64,000 nt of DNA, from NCBI GenBank assembly GCA_018669795.1, contig JABHSQ010000005.1, positions 62,001-126,000 on the forward strand, given 5' to 3'. Positions 42,598 through 51,676 of the stretch are shown piece by piece (within the stretch, counting starts at the first letter, position 1; each line of letters opens with the position of its first letter). This DNA comes from Flavobacteriaceae bacterium (GTDB lineage: Bacteria > Bacteroidota > Bacteroidia > Flavobacteriales > Flavobacteriaceae). Under the pieces are notes generated by a model that saw nothing but the letters and a program-made list of their open reading frames with translations, searched no databases and was not told where the DNA came from. Both the position numbers and the translations under genes were made by a program.

Positions 42598-44472
42598 TTA
42601 TTTTTGATGCCAAAGTTTGTATAATTTTTGATATTTTAAAAAGGTAACATTAAAAGATTGCTTACAAATTCTATAACCATTTTTTCCATCAAGAATTCCC
42701 AACCTTAAAAAATAAGATTTAAAAAATGCCCAGGAGGGTCTAAATATTATTTTAAAATAGCTAGATTTTATACCTAGTTTATAATATGCTTTGGATGCAA
42801 TGTTTGAAAAATTCTCAACTTTTTCCTTGTGTTCGTCATAATCTCTATAAATCCAATGAAAGAGGTCGCCTTCTAATACTCCCTTCTTTTTTCCATTTTT
42901 TAATCGATAGCTGTCATGGGGATTGATGCCTTTCCATTCACCGCTTCCTTTTTTAAATAATCTGAGTTTTTTATCTGGATACCAATCTGAATGTTTAATC
43001 CATTGGCCACAATAATTATTTAATCTACTTGAATAAAATCCATCATGATCCCAATGTGCTTTTATACCTAAAATAGATTCTTTAAGTTCGTCAGATAATG
43101 CTTCATCACCATCTAATGATAAGATATAATTATGTGTAGCTTGTTGTATGGCAAAATTCTTTTGTTCAATATAACCTTCAAACTTATGTTGGATAAAAAT
43201 TACGTTATAGTGTCGACAAATTTCTTCAGTTTTATCGGTAGAAAAAGAATCAACTACAATTATCTCATCACAAACATCAACTAAAGATGCTAAACATTTT
43301 TCAAGATGTTCTTCTTCATTATACGTAATTATTACTGCTGATAAAGGAAAAAATTTATGTTGAGTAAATAATTTATTGAAATTAGTAGGTGTTGTTTTTT
43401 TATTCTTATCTGCTAAATTATTATCGATAAACAATGATAATTTAGATTTGAAATACGAAGGTTTTAAATTTGGATACAACGCTATTGAATTATCTTTTAA
43501 TTGTTTTTTAGTTTTTTCTTCAATTAAATGAGGCTGATAATCCAATAAATGTACAGAATCATGAAGTTTTCCATCTTCAAAAGTAGACCACATTTGTTTT
43601 TCTATCCAAGGTGAAAAAATAATAAAGGAAGGTTTGTTTAGTGCTTTAGCCATATTAATTGCGCCACCATCATTACCAATGATCAAATCACAAGAATCCA
43701 TGATAATAATAAACTCTCTTAAGTCTCTCCCTAATAAATTAAAAAAGATATTTTTCTTAGTCCCTTCTGCACAATTCTCATATACTTTTTGTGCTAATTC
43801 TAACTGATTTGGAATGTAATTAAAAAGAATATTTGCATTAATTTTTTTTGAAACAATATCAACAACCTTAGACATATATGCTAAAGGATATGTTTTATTA
43901 GCACTACTACCAATAATCGATATCATCACTGTCTTTTTTCCTCGATCTAGATGATGTTGATTAAATATTTCCGATGCCTTTTGTCTTTCGTTATCTGAAA
44001 CAATAAGACGTGGTACAACATCAAATTCAATATCTAAATTTAAAGGGTCTAATAGAGAAAGTCTTCTTTCTATTACTAAACCAATACTAGATTTTGGCTC
44101 GTCGGAAACAGGTACATTATGAGTATATAAAAATGTTCTGCCAAATTTTTTATAAGAAATTTTAGTTATTGCATTTGAAAAAAGAACCGTTAGCCAACTT
44201 TCTAATTTTGAATAGGCATCAATAATAAGGTCGTATTTTTCTTTCCGAACATCAAAAATTAATTTAAAGAATGCTATTTTGCTTTTACGGTGTTTCTTTT
44301 CGAATAATATAAAATTATTAATACTGTTATTGCCTTGTAAAACAGGGAGTGTGCTTTTATATACCATATAATCTATTTGGGCGTTGGGGTACGCTTTTCT
44401 TAGATTATTGCATAACAATGTGCTTACCAACACATCACCAATCATTTTTTGCTGTATTACAAGTATTTTCAT
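42598..44472 (-). CDS. GT9-GT2 fusion (heptosyltransferase-like plus WaaE-like)
   Basis: The 624-residue product joins two enzymes. Residues 1 to about 345 are a GT9 heptosyltransferase-like part (KILVIQQKMIGDVLVSTLLCNNLRKAYPNAQIDYMV at the start, then DLIIGNDGGAINMAKAL with the donor-binding turn). Residues about 370-624 are a GT2 of the WaaE/KdtX type (LSAVIITYNEEEHLEKCLASL, EIIVVDSFSTDKT, NYILSLDGDEALS, WYPDKKLRLFKKG). Such an arrangement could add two successive LPS core sugars. The ATG at 44472 is preferred over the preceding TTG. It is probably cytosolic, at the inner membrane. Confidence 0.88.
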   Translation of the reverse strand: MKILVIQQKMIGDVLVSTLLCNNLRKAYPNAQIDYMVYKSTLPVLQGNNSINNFILFEKKHRKSKIAFFKLIFDVRKEKYDLIIDAYSKLESWLTVLFSNAITKISYKKFGRTFLYTHNVPVSDEPKSSIGLVIERRLSLLDPLNLDIEFDVVPRLIVSDNERQKASEIFNQHHLDRGKKTVMISIIGSSANKTYPLAYMSKVVDIVSKKINANILFNYIPNQLELAQKVYENCAEGTKKNIFFNLLGRDLREFIIIMDSCDLIIGNDGGAINMAKALNKPSFIIFSPWIEKQMWSTFEDGKLHDSVHLLDYQPHLIEEKTKKQLKDNSIALYPNLKPSYFKSKLSLFIDNNLADKNKKTTPTNFNKLFTQHKFFPLSAVIITYNEEEHLEKCLASLVDVCDEIIVVDSFSTDKTEEICRHYNVIFIQHKFEGYIEQKNFAIQQATHNYILSLDGDEALSDELKESILGIKAHWDHDGFYSSRLNNYCGQWIKHSDWYPDKKLRLFKKGSGEWKGINPHDSYRLKNGKKKGVLEGDLFHWIYRDYDEHKEKVENFSNIASKAYYKLGIKSSYFKIIFRPSWAFFKSYFLRLGILDGKNGYRICKQSFNVTFLKYQKLYKLWHQK

Positions 44473-44534
44473 CAATTAAATAAGGATTTTTTACCGATTT
44501 GAAAGATAAAACATTTTTTATTTTTTAAACTAAT

Positions 44535-45350
44535 TTAAACCGCAACATCATAGGTTCTAAGTGCATCATTTAAAGAAGTTTTTTTATTGGTGCTTTCTTT
44601 TCTTTTACCAATAATCAAAGCACATGGAACTTGAAAATCTCCCGCAGGAAACTTTTTAGTATAGCTGCCAGGTATAACTACTGATCGAGCTGGTATCATA
44701 CCTTTAGTTTCAATTGGGTTTGACTGTGTAACATCTATAATTTTAGTCGATGCTGTTAAGACAACATTAGCTCCTAATACTGCTTCTTTTTCTACTTTAA
44801 CTCCTTCAACCACAATACAACGAGAACCTATAAAGGCATTGTCCTCAATTATTACTGGTGCAGCTTGAAGTGGTTCTAAAACTCCTCCAATACCTACGCC
44901 ACCACTTAAATGAACATTTTTACCAATCTGAGCACAACTCCCTACTGTTGCCCAGGTATCTACCATCGTTCCTTCATCAACATAAGCACCAATATTAACA
45001 TAACTTGGCATTAAAATAACTCCTTTAGAAATATAGGATCCATATCTTGCTACTGCATGTGGAACTACTCGAATTCCTTTTTCTTGATAACCTCTTTTTA
45101 AAGGAATTTTATCATGATATTCAAATATACCTGCTTCTAGAACTTCCATTTTTTGAATGGGAAAATATAAAACCACTGCTTTTTTTACCCATTCGTTTAC
45201 TTGCCAGCCAGAATTTGTAGGTTCCGCACAACGAAGTTTACCTTCATCTAATAAGCTAATAACTTCAAGAATTGCGTTAATGTGCACTGAATCAGTTAAT
45301 AATGATCTATCGTTCCACACTTTTTCTATAATATTTTTTAATTGTATCAT
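44535..45350 (-). CDS. dapD: Tetrahydrodipicolinate N-succinyltransferase
   Basis: The 271-residue protein is DapD-like over its whole length. LDEGKLRCAEPTNSGWQVNEWVKKAV near 33-58 is the family N-terminal segment, and the left-handed beta-helix repeats follow (YVNIGAYVDEGTMVDTWATVGSCAQIGKNVHLSGGVGIGG, near 119-158). It succinylates 2,3,4,5-tetrahydropyridine-2,6-dicarboxylate in the lysine/diaminopimelate pathway. Divergent from ruvX, with separate TAnnTTTG boxes for each gene in the 64-bp gap. Confidence 0.95.
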   Translation of the reverse strand: MIQLKNIIEKVWNDRSLLTDSVHINAILEVISLLDEGKLRCAEPTNSGWQVNEWVKKAVVLYFPIQKMEVLEAGIFEYHDKIPLKRGYQEKGIRVVPHAVARYGSYISKGVILMPSYVNIGAYVDEGTMVDTWATVGSCAQIGKNVHLSGGVGIGGVLEPLQAAPVIIEDNAFIGSRCIVVEGVKVEKEAVLGANVVLTASTKIIDVTQSNPIETKGMIPARSVVIPGSYTKKFPAGDFQVPCALIIGKRKESTNKKTSLNDALRTYDVAV

Positions 45351-45367
45351 ATTTATTTAATAATTAA

Positions 45368-45375
45368 CAAAGATA
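45368..45375 (-). promoter_or_regulatory. Promoter -7 box of dapD
   Basis: On the minus strand TATCTTTG matches TAnnTTTG and lies 17 bp before the dapD ATG at 45350, giving a very short leader. Confidence 0.5.
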
Positions 45376-45398
45376 GAAGTCACTTTTAATTAATCCCT

Positions 45399-45406
45399 TA
45401 TTTTTG
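45399..45406 (+). promoter_or_regulatory. Promoter -7 box of the ruvX operon
   Basis: TATTTTTG matches TAnnTTTG, and the ruvX ATG begins 9 bases after its last G. The transcript would be leaderless or nearly so. Confidence 0.5.
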
Positions 45407-45414
45407 CACAAAAT

Positions 45415-45828
45415 ATGGCACGTTTATTAGCAATAGATTACGGAACAAAAAGAACTGGTATTGCAGTTACAGATGAGATGCAGTTGATAGCATCAGGATT
45501 GACAACTGTTCCAACAGAAAAGTTGTTTTCTTTTTTGAAAAATTATTTTACCGAAGAGAAGGTGGAGCTTGTTATTATTGGTGAACCAAAACAAAAGGAT
45601 GGCACTCATTCAAGAGTTGAAGAGGAAATTAAAAAGTTTATTCAGAAGTTTTCAGAAGTGTTTTCTGAAATGAATATGGATAGAATGGATGAAAGATTTA
45701 CCAGTAAAATGGCATTTCAAACAATGATAGATAGTGGATTAAATAAAAAACAACGTCAAAATAAAGCGTTAATTGATGAGATTAGTGCAACCATTATTTT
45801 GCAAGATTATTTATATAATAAAAAATGA
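45415..45828 (+). CDS. ruvX: Holliday junction resolvase RuvX (YqgF)
   Basis: The 137-residue protein opens with the RNase H-like motif LLAIDYGTKRTGIAVTDE (about 4-21, catalytic Asp7). LVIIGEPKQKDGTHSRVEEEI lies near 56-76 and MDERFTSKMAFQTM near 93-106, where the second acidic position falls. YqgF/RuvX acts on branched nucleic acids and in E. coli on 16S rRNA 5' ends. The stop overlaps the def start by 4 bp (ATGA). Confidence 0.93.
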   Translation: MARLLAIDYGTKRTGIAVTDEMQLIASGLTTVPTEKLFSFLKNYFTEEKVELVIIGEPKQKDGTHSRVEEEIKKFIQKFSEVFSEMNMDRMDERFTSKMAFQTMIDSGLNKKQRQNKALIDEISATIILQDYLYNKK

Positions 45829-46415
45829 TATTACCAATTATTGCCTACGGAGATCCTGTTTTAAGAAAAACAGGAAAAGATATTACTAATGAGTATCCAA
45901 ATTTAGATGCATTATTAGAGAATATGTTTGAAACTATGTATGAAGCAAGAGGAATTGGATTAGCTGCACCTCAAGTTGGTGTTCCAATTCGACTTTTCAT
46001 TGTAGATGCCACTCCTTTTGAAGAAGATGAAGAACTAACAGAAGAGGAAAGAGCATTTTTAAGTACATTCAAACAAGTATTTATCAATGCAAAAATAATT
46101 AAAGAAACCGGTGATGAATGGGCTTTTAATGAAGGTTGTTTGAGTATTCCAGATATTAGAGAGGATATTTTTAGAAATGATACTATAAAAATTGAGTATC
46201 TAGATGAGAATTTCGAAAAATATACGAAGAAGTTTCATGGAATAGTTGCACGAATTATTCAGCATGAATATGACCATATAGAAGGTGTTTTATTTACAGA
46301 TAAACTTTCTGCACTAAAAAAACGCTTAATTAAGGGCAAGCTTTCAAATATATCTAAAGGAAAAATAAAAGTAAATTATCGCATGCGTTTTCCAGACATG
46401 AAAAAGAAACGTTAA
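45825..46415 (+). CDS. def: Peptide deformylase
   Basis: The protein of 196 residues has the three deformylase motifs: GIGLAAPQVG at about 44-53, EGCLSIPDIRED near 105-116 with the metal Cys, and QHEYDHIEG near 146-154 with the HExxH metal site. It removes the formyl group from nascent proteins at the ribosome. The inserted acidic segment (EEDEELTEEERAFLSTF) between motifs 1 and 2 is normal for Bacteroidetes. Its ATG overlaps ruvX, so translation is coupled. Confidence 0.97.
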   Translation: MILPIIAYGDPVLRKTGKDITNEYPNLDALLENMFETMYEARGIGLAAPQVGVPIRLFIVDATPFEEDEELTEEERAFLSTFKQVFINAKIIKETGDEWAFNEGCLSIPDIREDIFRNDTIKIEYLDENFEKYTKKFHGIVARIIQHEYDHIEGVLFTDKLSALKKRLIKGKLSNISKGKIKVNYRMRFPDMKKKR

Positions 46416-46491
46416 CACATTTGGAAAAGTAATATTAACCAAAGATATTTGCGCTCTTATTTTTTAAAAATAATAATAACATAATTATAAT

Positions 46492-46920
46492 ATGAGTTTA
46501 GAAAAAATATTAACTATTTCTGGTAAACCTGGTCTTTATCAACTACAAAATCAAACAAGAAGTGGATTTTTAGCAACATCATTAGTCGATGGAAAAAAAA
46601 TTAGTGTTAGTGCTAAACAAAATGTAAGTATCCTTTCTGAAATTGCAATTTATACCTTAACAGAAGAATTACCTTTAAGCGAAATTTTTACTAAGATTTC
46701 TAATAAAGAAAATGGAGGAGAAGCTATTAGTCATAAATCTACAAAAGATGAATTAGAAGAGTATTTTTTCGAAATTTTACCAGACTATGACGAAGATAGG
46801 GTATACCCAAGTGATATAAAAAAAGTGGTACAGTGGTATAATCTTCTCACTAAACATGGAGTTACCAATTTTAAAAAGGAGTCAACTGAAGCTTCTGAAG
46901 CAAACAGCGAAGAAGAGTAA
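46492..46920 (+). CDS. DUF5606 domain protein
   Basis: The 142-residue protein matches DUF5606: LEKILTISGKPGLYQLQNQTRSGFLATSLVDGKKISV at 3-39, then LSEIAIYTLTEELPLSEIF, and DYDEDRVYPSDIKKVVQWYNLL near 98-119. The tail is acidic. The family is found in Bacteroidetes in this same setting between def and mazG, and its role is unknown. It is cytosolic. The stop is 2 bp before the mazG ATG, so both probably share a transcript with ruvX and def. Confidence 0.88.
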   Translation: MSLEKILTISGKPGLYQLQNQTRSGFLATSLVDGKKISVSAKQNVSILSEIAIYTLTEELPLSEIFTKISNKENGGEAISHKSTKDELEEYFFEILPDYDEDRVYPSDIKKVVQWYNLLTKHGVTNFKKESTEASEANSEEE

Positions 46921-46922
46921 TT

Positions 46923-47696
46923 ATGAATCATAGAAAGGAACAGCTTCTCGCCATAAATCGGTTACTTACTATAATGGATGAGTTGAGAGACCAGTGTCCT
47001 TGGGATAAAAAGCAAACTCTACAATCTTTACGTCATTTAACCATAGAAGAGACCTATGAATTAGGTGATGCTATATTAGATAATAATTTAGAAGAAGTGA
47101 AAAATGAATTGGGCGACTTATTGTTACACATTTTTTTTTATGCAAAAATTGGAAGTGAAACTAAAAACTTTGATATTGGAGATGTTGCTAATGCTATTTG
47201 TGATAAATTAATTTCTCGCCATCCTCATATCTATGGTGATTTAAAAGTTACAAATGAAGAAGAAGTAAAACAGAATTGGGAGGCTTTAAAATTGAAAGAA
47301 GGTAAATCTAGTGTTTTAGAAGGAGTTCCTAAATCGCTCCCCTCATTAGTAAAAGCAAGCCGAATTCAAGAGAAAGTTGCTGGTGTTGGTTTTAATTGGG
47401 AAAAACCAGAGCAAGTTTTTGAAAAAGTTCAAGAGGAATTAGAGGAATTACAACACGAAATTTCAGATAATAATAAAGATAAGATGGAAGCAGAATTTGG
47501 TGATGTTTTGTTTTCTATGATCAATTACGCTCGCTTTCTTAAGATAAATCCTGAAAATGCTTTAGAACGAACCAATAAAAAATTTATTAAGCGATTTCAA
47601 TTTATTGAAAAAAAGGCCAATGAGTTAAATAAATCTATTAAAGATATGAGCTTAGCTGAAATGGATATATATTGGGAGCAAGCCAAAAAATTATAA
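46923..47696 (+). CDS. mazG: Nucleoside triphosphate pyrophosphohydrolase MazG
   Basis: The 257-residue protein contains two MazG folds. The first has LRDQCPWDKKQTLQSLRHLTIEETYELGDAI (about 18-48) and VKNELGDLLLHIFFYAKIG, the second has ELEELQHEI and MEAEFGDVLFSMINYARFL. The acidic EExxE/ExxD clusters bind magnesium. It hydrolyses NTPs to NMP and pyrophosphate, helping clear abnormal nucleotides and possibly modulating the stringent response. It is the last gene of the operon, followed by a terminator. Confidence 0.93.
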   Translation: MNHRKEQLLAINRLLTIMDELRDQCPWDKKQTLQSLRHLTIEETYELGDAILDNNLEEVKNELGDLLLHIFFYAKIGSETKNFDIGDVANAICDKLISRHPHIYGDLKVTNEEEVKQNWEALKLKEGKSSVLEGVPKSLPSLVKASRIQEKVAGVGFNWEKPEQVFEKVQEELEELQHEISDNNKDKMEAEFGDVLFSMINYARFLKINPENALERTNKKFIKRFQFIEKKANELNKSIKDMSLAEMDIYWEQAKKL

Positions 47697-47701
47697 TATA
47701 A

Positions 47702-47738
47702 AAAAGGTGTTAAATTTAAATTCAACACCTTTTCTATA
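47702..47738. terminator. Bidirectional terminator between mazG and the DUF349 gene
   Basis: A long near-perfect palindrome (AAAAGGTGTT...AACACCTTTT, 47702-47711 and 47724-47733, with AAATTTAAATT pairing inside) lies between the convergent genes. Short A and T runs flank both sides, so it can end transcription in either direction. Confidence 0.75.
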
Positions 47739-47751
47739 AAATTAATTATTT

Positions 47752-49803
47752 TTATTCTCCTTTACGGATACTTCTAATTTTTTTAAGTTTTTCAATCCAA
47801 GTTTCTAATTGCTCTTTTTGTCTATCGATGTTATTATGAACTTCTTTTACTAGAGGATTATCATCTTTAACATGTTTAAAAAATAATAAGTTATTTTCTA
47901 ATTGCCTTATTTCATCTTTAACTTCAACTACTTTTTTGGATATAAAAAATTCTTCATTCTTTAGTTTTCTATCATCTTCATCAGAAGCTATCAAGTTTAA
48001 TTTATTTTCAAATTTTATAAGTTCCGTTTGTTTTTTATCTAAATCTAATCTTTCAAAAAGCTCATCTAATTTTTTATTAAATTTCTGTTCAACATTTCTT
48101 TTATTATAAGGTACTCTTCCAAGTTTTTTCCACGCTGCAATTTTACCAGTAATAGTCGCAATATCTTTTTTATGATCCCCTTCTAAATTAATTTCTTCTA
48201 ACGTTTCTAAGAATGCTTTTTTAGCATCATAATTTGCAAATTCTTCTTTATTTGCCTCATCTTTTTGTGAATGTAAACGATCAAAATAATAGTTGCAAAC
48301 TGCTTTAAATTCTTTCCAAATCTTATCACTATCCTTCCTTGGAACGTGACCAATGTCTTTCCAATCACTTTGAATTTTTTTCATTAATGGTGTTAATTTT
48401 TCAAAATCCTCACCATCTTTATTATCTTCAGCTATTTTTATTAATTCTCTTTTCTTAGCTAGATTATCAAATTGCTCTTTCTTTTGTCCTTTGTAAAAAG
48501 CGTTTTTCTCTTTATTAAAGTTTCTTGTCGTTTCTTTAAATAAATCCCAAATCTCTTTGTTTTTTGAACGTGGAACTTTTCCAGATTCAAAGAACTGATC
48601 TCTTAATTCTTGAACTTTTTTAATGGTGTTTTGCCAAGCTTGGTGTCCTTTGTTTTTAGCAGTCTCGGTTAACGTATTAATTTCAATTATTAACGTTCTC
48701 TTTAAAGCAACATTTTCTTCCGCTTTCTTTTCTAATTCCTCTATATATTCGTTGCGTTTGTCATGAATTATTTTGGTGGCAGCACTAAATTTATCCCAAA
48801 TATTATCACTAAATTCTTTTGCTACAGGTCCAATTTCTTCTTTCCACATTTTATGAAGCATTTGTAATTCACGAAATGCTACATTATTGTCTTCTTCATT
48901 AGTAAGTTCTTCTGCTCTTCCAATTATTCTTAACTTTTGTTCAAGATTTTGTTTGAAATTACGATCTCTAAACTCTCTATCAAGATGGAGTATGTTATAA
49001 AAATTTTCTACATGATGGTGGTAGTTATTCCATACCGTATTATTTTTATCACGAGGTATAGATCCTGCATCAAACCAACGTTCTTGGATGTCTCTAAATC
49101 TTTTGTAAATAGTACTTGTATTTTCCTTAGCATTAAAAAGATTCTTTAATTCTTCAATTAACTCTTCTCTTTTTAAAAGGTTTGTTTTTTGATCATTTAA
49201 TAGATTTTTGTAATAATTACTACGTTTATCTTTATATATGTAATATGTAACATCAAATTCTTTTTTAATTGGTGTTGTGTAATAAAAATCTATAATATTA
49301 CCGCCTTCAGCTAAAAATTCTTTTTTAATTTGTTCTAATTCATCATTAAATTTAGAATTGAATTCTGTTTTAATGATTTCAACAACTGTTTTAATTTCTT
49401 GAATAGGTTTACTTTCAATAACAGCTTTTAATTCGGTTATTAATTCCTCTTCAGATAATAGGGTATAATCTTTCTCTGGCTCTTTAACTACAACTTCTTT
49501 CTCCTCTTTTGTAGCAGTTACTTCTTCTTTAACTTCAGATGTATCTTCTAACTGTTCTTTAGCTACAACTATTTTCTCTTCTTTAGTAGCAATTACTTCT
49601 TCTATACTTTCAGATTCAGGATTATCAGCATCTTCTTCTTTAACTTCAGATTTATCTTCTATTTGTTCTTCCACTTTTTCTTCAAAAATAGCTTCAGAAT
49701 CTTTATTATTTTGAGTTTCTTCTTTTGAATTTACTTGCGTTGGAATTGTAATTTCTGAAACTGGTGTTTCAGTAATTTCATTTTTAATTTCTTTTTCTGA
49801 CAT
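47752..49803 (-). CDS. Large DUF349 repeat protein with acidic N-terminus
   Basis: From ATG 49803 the protein has 683 residues (a TTG nine bases earlier is in frame but less likely). Residues 1 to about 110 are low complexity, Glu/Lys/Val/Thr-rich, with an imperfect repeat (EEVIATKEEKIVVAKEQLE and EEVTATKEEKEVVVKEPE). About 145-640 hold several DUF349 units, each with a W and a VPR-type turn (RWFDAGSIPRDKNN, QFFESGKVPRSKNK, DWKDIGHVPRKDSDK, AWKKLGRVPYNKRN). The whole is coiled-coil-like and cytosolic. The function of DUF349 proteins is not established. Confidence 0.88.
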   Translation of the reverse strand: MSEKEIKNEITETPVSEITIPTQVNSKEETQNNKDSEAIFEEKVEEQIEDKSEVKEEDADNPESESIEEVIATKEEKIVVAKEQLEDTSEVKEEVTATKEEKEVVVKEPEKDYTLLSEEELITELKAVIESKPIQEIKTVVEIIKTEFNSKFNDELEQIKKEFLAEGGNIIDFYYTTPIKKEFDVTYYIYKDKRSNYYKNLLNDQKTNLLKREELIEELKNLFNAKENTSTIYKRFRDIQERWFDAGSIPRDKNNTVWNNYHHHVENFYNILHLDREFRDRNFKQNLEQKLRIIGRAEELTNEEDNNVAFRELQMLHKMWKEEIGPVAKEFSDNIWDKFSAATKIIHDKRNEYIEELEKKAEENVALKRTLIIEINTLTETAKNKGHQAWQNTIKKVQELRDQFFESGKVPRSKNKEIWDLFKETTRNFNKEKNAFYKGQKKEQFDNLAKKRELIKIAEDNKDGEDFEKLTPLMKKIQSDWKDIGHVPRKDSDKIWKEFKAVCNYYFDRLHSQKDEANKEEFANYDAKKAFLETLEEINLEGDHKKDIATITGKIAAWKKLGRVPYNKRNVEQKFNKKLDELFERLDLDKKQTELIKFENKLNLIASDEDDRKLKNEEFFISKKVVEVKDEIRQLENNLLFFKHVKDDNPLVKEVHNNIDRQKEQLETWIEKLKKIRSIRKGE

Positions 49804-49929
49804 TTTTTTCAATGTTAAGGTTCAAATACACTCAGATATATTCCGAATATTTAATTAAACCGTCAAGATACTAACTACTGTTTAAATAGCAAAGAAAGGA
49901 TTGATTATTTAAGTGGTTTTGAGAATTAT

Positions 49930-50661
49930 TTATGATATCCAAATAGACCAAGCTTTTTTCGCTTGATATTCTAACATTTTTAATCCGTTACTTATTCTAG
50001 CACCACGATCTTTACTTAATTTCATAAATTTGCTTTCTCGTGGATTATAAGTTAGATCAAAAGCCAGGTGATCTTCTGTTAAATATTGATAAGGAATATC
50101 GGGAAACTCTTGAATATTTGGGAAAGTTCCAAGGGGTGTGCAATTAATAATCAAATAGTTTTGAGCCATTATATCTCTATTTAAGTCGGTATAAGTTATG
50201 GTGTTTTTAGTTCTAGTTCTAGAAACTTGTATGATTTTAAAATTCATTACTTCTAATACATATATAATAGCTTTACTTGCTCCACCAGTACCAAGAACCA
50301 ATGCTTTTTTTTCTTTTATGGGTAGAAATTCCATCAAGGCTTTCGCAAAACCGTAATAATCTGTATTATAACCTATAAGTGTTCCGTCCTCATTTATTTT
50401 TATGGTATTTACTGCGCCAATTTTACGAGCTTCTTTGTCAACGTTATCCAATAATTGAATGATACTTTCTTTATAAGGGATAGTGACATTTATACCTTTT
50501 AAATCGGGATTATTTTCTAATATATTTGATAATTCACTTACAACAGGAATGTCAAAATTTTCATAGCTATCATTTCTATTTTCTTGTTCAAATTTAAAAT
50601 TGAAAAATGTTTTAGAAAAAGAATATCCAATATTATGGCCAATTAAACCGTATTTAGCCAT
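49930..50661 (-). CDS. aroE: Shikimate dehydrogenase
   Basis: The protein is 243 residues. It has YGLIGHNIGYSFSKTFFNFKF (3-23) with the substrate-binding SxSKxF, GINVTIPYKESIIQLLDNVD near 55-74 with catalytic Lys63, VNTIKINEDGTLIGYNTDYYGF near 83-104, and the nucleotide loop LVLGTGGASKAIIYVL near 120-135. It reduces 3-dehydroshikimate with NADPH in the aromatic amino acid pathway. Its ATG overlaps the stop of the DUF368 gene by 8 bp, so it is the third gene of a coupled operon. Confidence 0.95.
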   Translation of the reverse strand: MAKYGLIGHNIGYSFSKTFFNFKFEQENRNDSYENFDIPVVSELSNILENNPDLKGINVTIPYKESIIQLLDNVDKEARKIGAVNTIKINEDGTLIGYNTDYYGFAKALMEFLPIKEKKALVLGTGGASKAIIYVLEVMNFKIIQVSRTRTKNTITYTDLNRDIMAQNYLIINCTPLGTFPNIQEFPDIPYQYLTEDHLAFDLTYNPRESKFMKLSKDRGARISNGLKMLEYQAKKAWSIWIS

Positions 50662-51676
50662 TTGATGTAAGTTTTATTTTGTGATATCCGTCCAAAAAAA
50701 GTAAGATTAAAATTCCTATAATAATAAATATAATTGCGAACATTACTTCGGAATTAAATTCTGAAGGGAAGTATCGTTGATAGCTTGTAATTATCTCTCT
50801 TCCATTGTTGTTATATATAATAGTTCCTAAAGTATCTGTTTCTAATACTTTAGTTTTCCAAGGCCAAACTACTCCTAGGGAGCCAGCTATAAACCCAATA
50901 ATTACAGCATTTGTTTTTTTTTTATAATGTTTTAATAAATAAGCCAACACATTAGAAAGCGAGACCAATCCTACAATAGATCCTAGTGAGAAAACTGCCA
51001 ATACTTTTAATAAATGAATTCTATTTTGGTTGTCTATAAAACTAAAGTCACCTTGAAAAATATCGAAGAACGTATCATAGAATGCATTTACAGAATCTAC
51101 TAAAAGCAAAACGTAATTGCCTAATAAAATTAGTATAAAGGAACCTGAGAGACCAGGTAATGTCATACCAGAAATCCCAATAATACCACAGAAAAATACA
51201 AAGAAAAGATTGTTGTTTTCTTTTGCAGGTTCTAAGAAACTAATACTAATCCCAATGCTAACCCCTATTAATAGGAATAAAATAAATTTCCATTTCCATT
51301 CACCAAAATCTTTAGTGATGTAATAAAGTGAACCAATGATCATTCCGAAAAAAGTACTCCAAACGTAGAGTTCATAGTTTGCCAAAAGGTAATCGAGTAC
51401 TTTAGAAATACTAAAATAACTTATAATCATTCCTAAAAATAAAAGCCCTAAAAAACGAGCATTGGTGTATTCTAAAAATGACTTTAAACCTCTATTAAAT
51501 AATAATAAAAAAGCTTTTCGATTAATTTTCTGTAGCGAGTAAATAAATTCTTCATAAAATCCTGCAACAAAAGCAACTATGCCACCCGAAACCCCAGGAA
51601 CTTTATTGGCAGTCCCCATAGCAAGTCCTTTTAATATTAAACAGATTTTGTCAGATATGTTACGTTTATTAGCCAT
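50654..51676 (-). CDS. DUF368 membrane protein (second copy), polyprenyl-phosphate translocase family
   Basis: The 340-residue protein has about nine hydrophobic helices and the DUF368 hallmarks: LKGLAMGTANKVPGVSGGIVAFVAGFYEE near 14-42, the later ISGMTLPGLSGSFILILLGNY near 163-183 and VIIGFIAGSLGVVWPWK. DUF368 proteins have been identified as undecaprenyl-phosphate translocases that recycle the lipid carrier across the inner membrane. It is paralogous to the preceding gene, whose stop overlaps its ATG by one base (TAATG). Confidence 0.88.
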   Translation of the reverse strand: MANKRNISDKICLILKGLAMGTANKVPGVSGGIVAFVAGFYEEFIYSLQKINRKAFLLLFNRGLKSFLEYTNARFLGLLFLGMIISYFSISKVLDYLLANYELYVWSTFFGMIIGSLYYITKDFGEWKWKFILFLLIGVSIGISISFLEPAKENNNLFFVFFCGIIGISGMTLPGLSGSFILILLGNYVLLLVDSVNAFYDTFFDIFQGDFSFIDNQNRIHLLKVLAVFSLGSIVGLVSLSNVLAYLLKHYKKKTNAVIIGFIAGSLGVVWPWKTKVLETDTLGTIIYNNNGREIITSYQRYFPSEFNSEVMFAIIFIIIGILILLFLDGYHKIKLTSNG

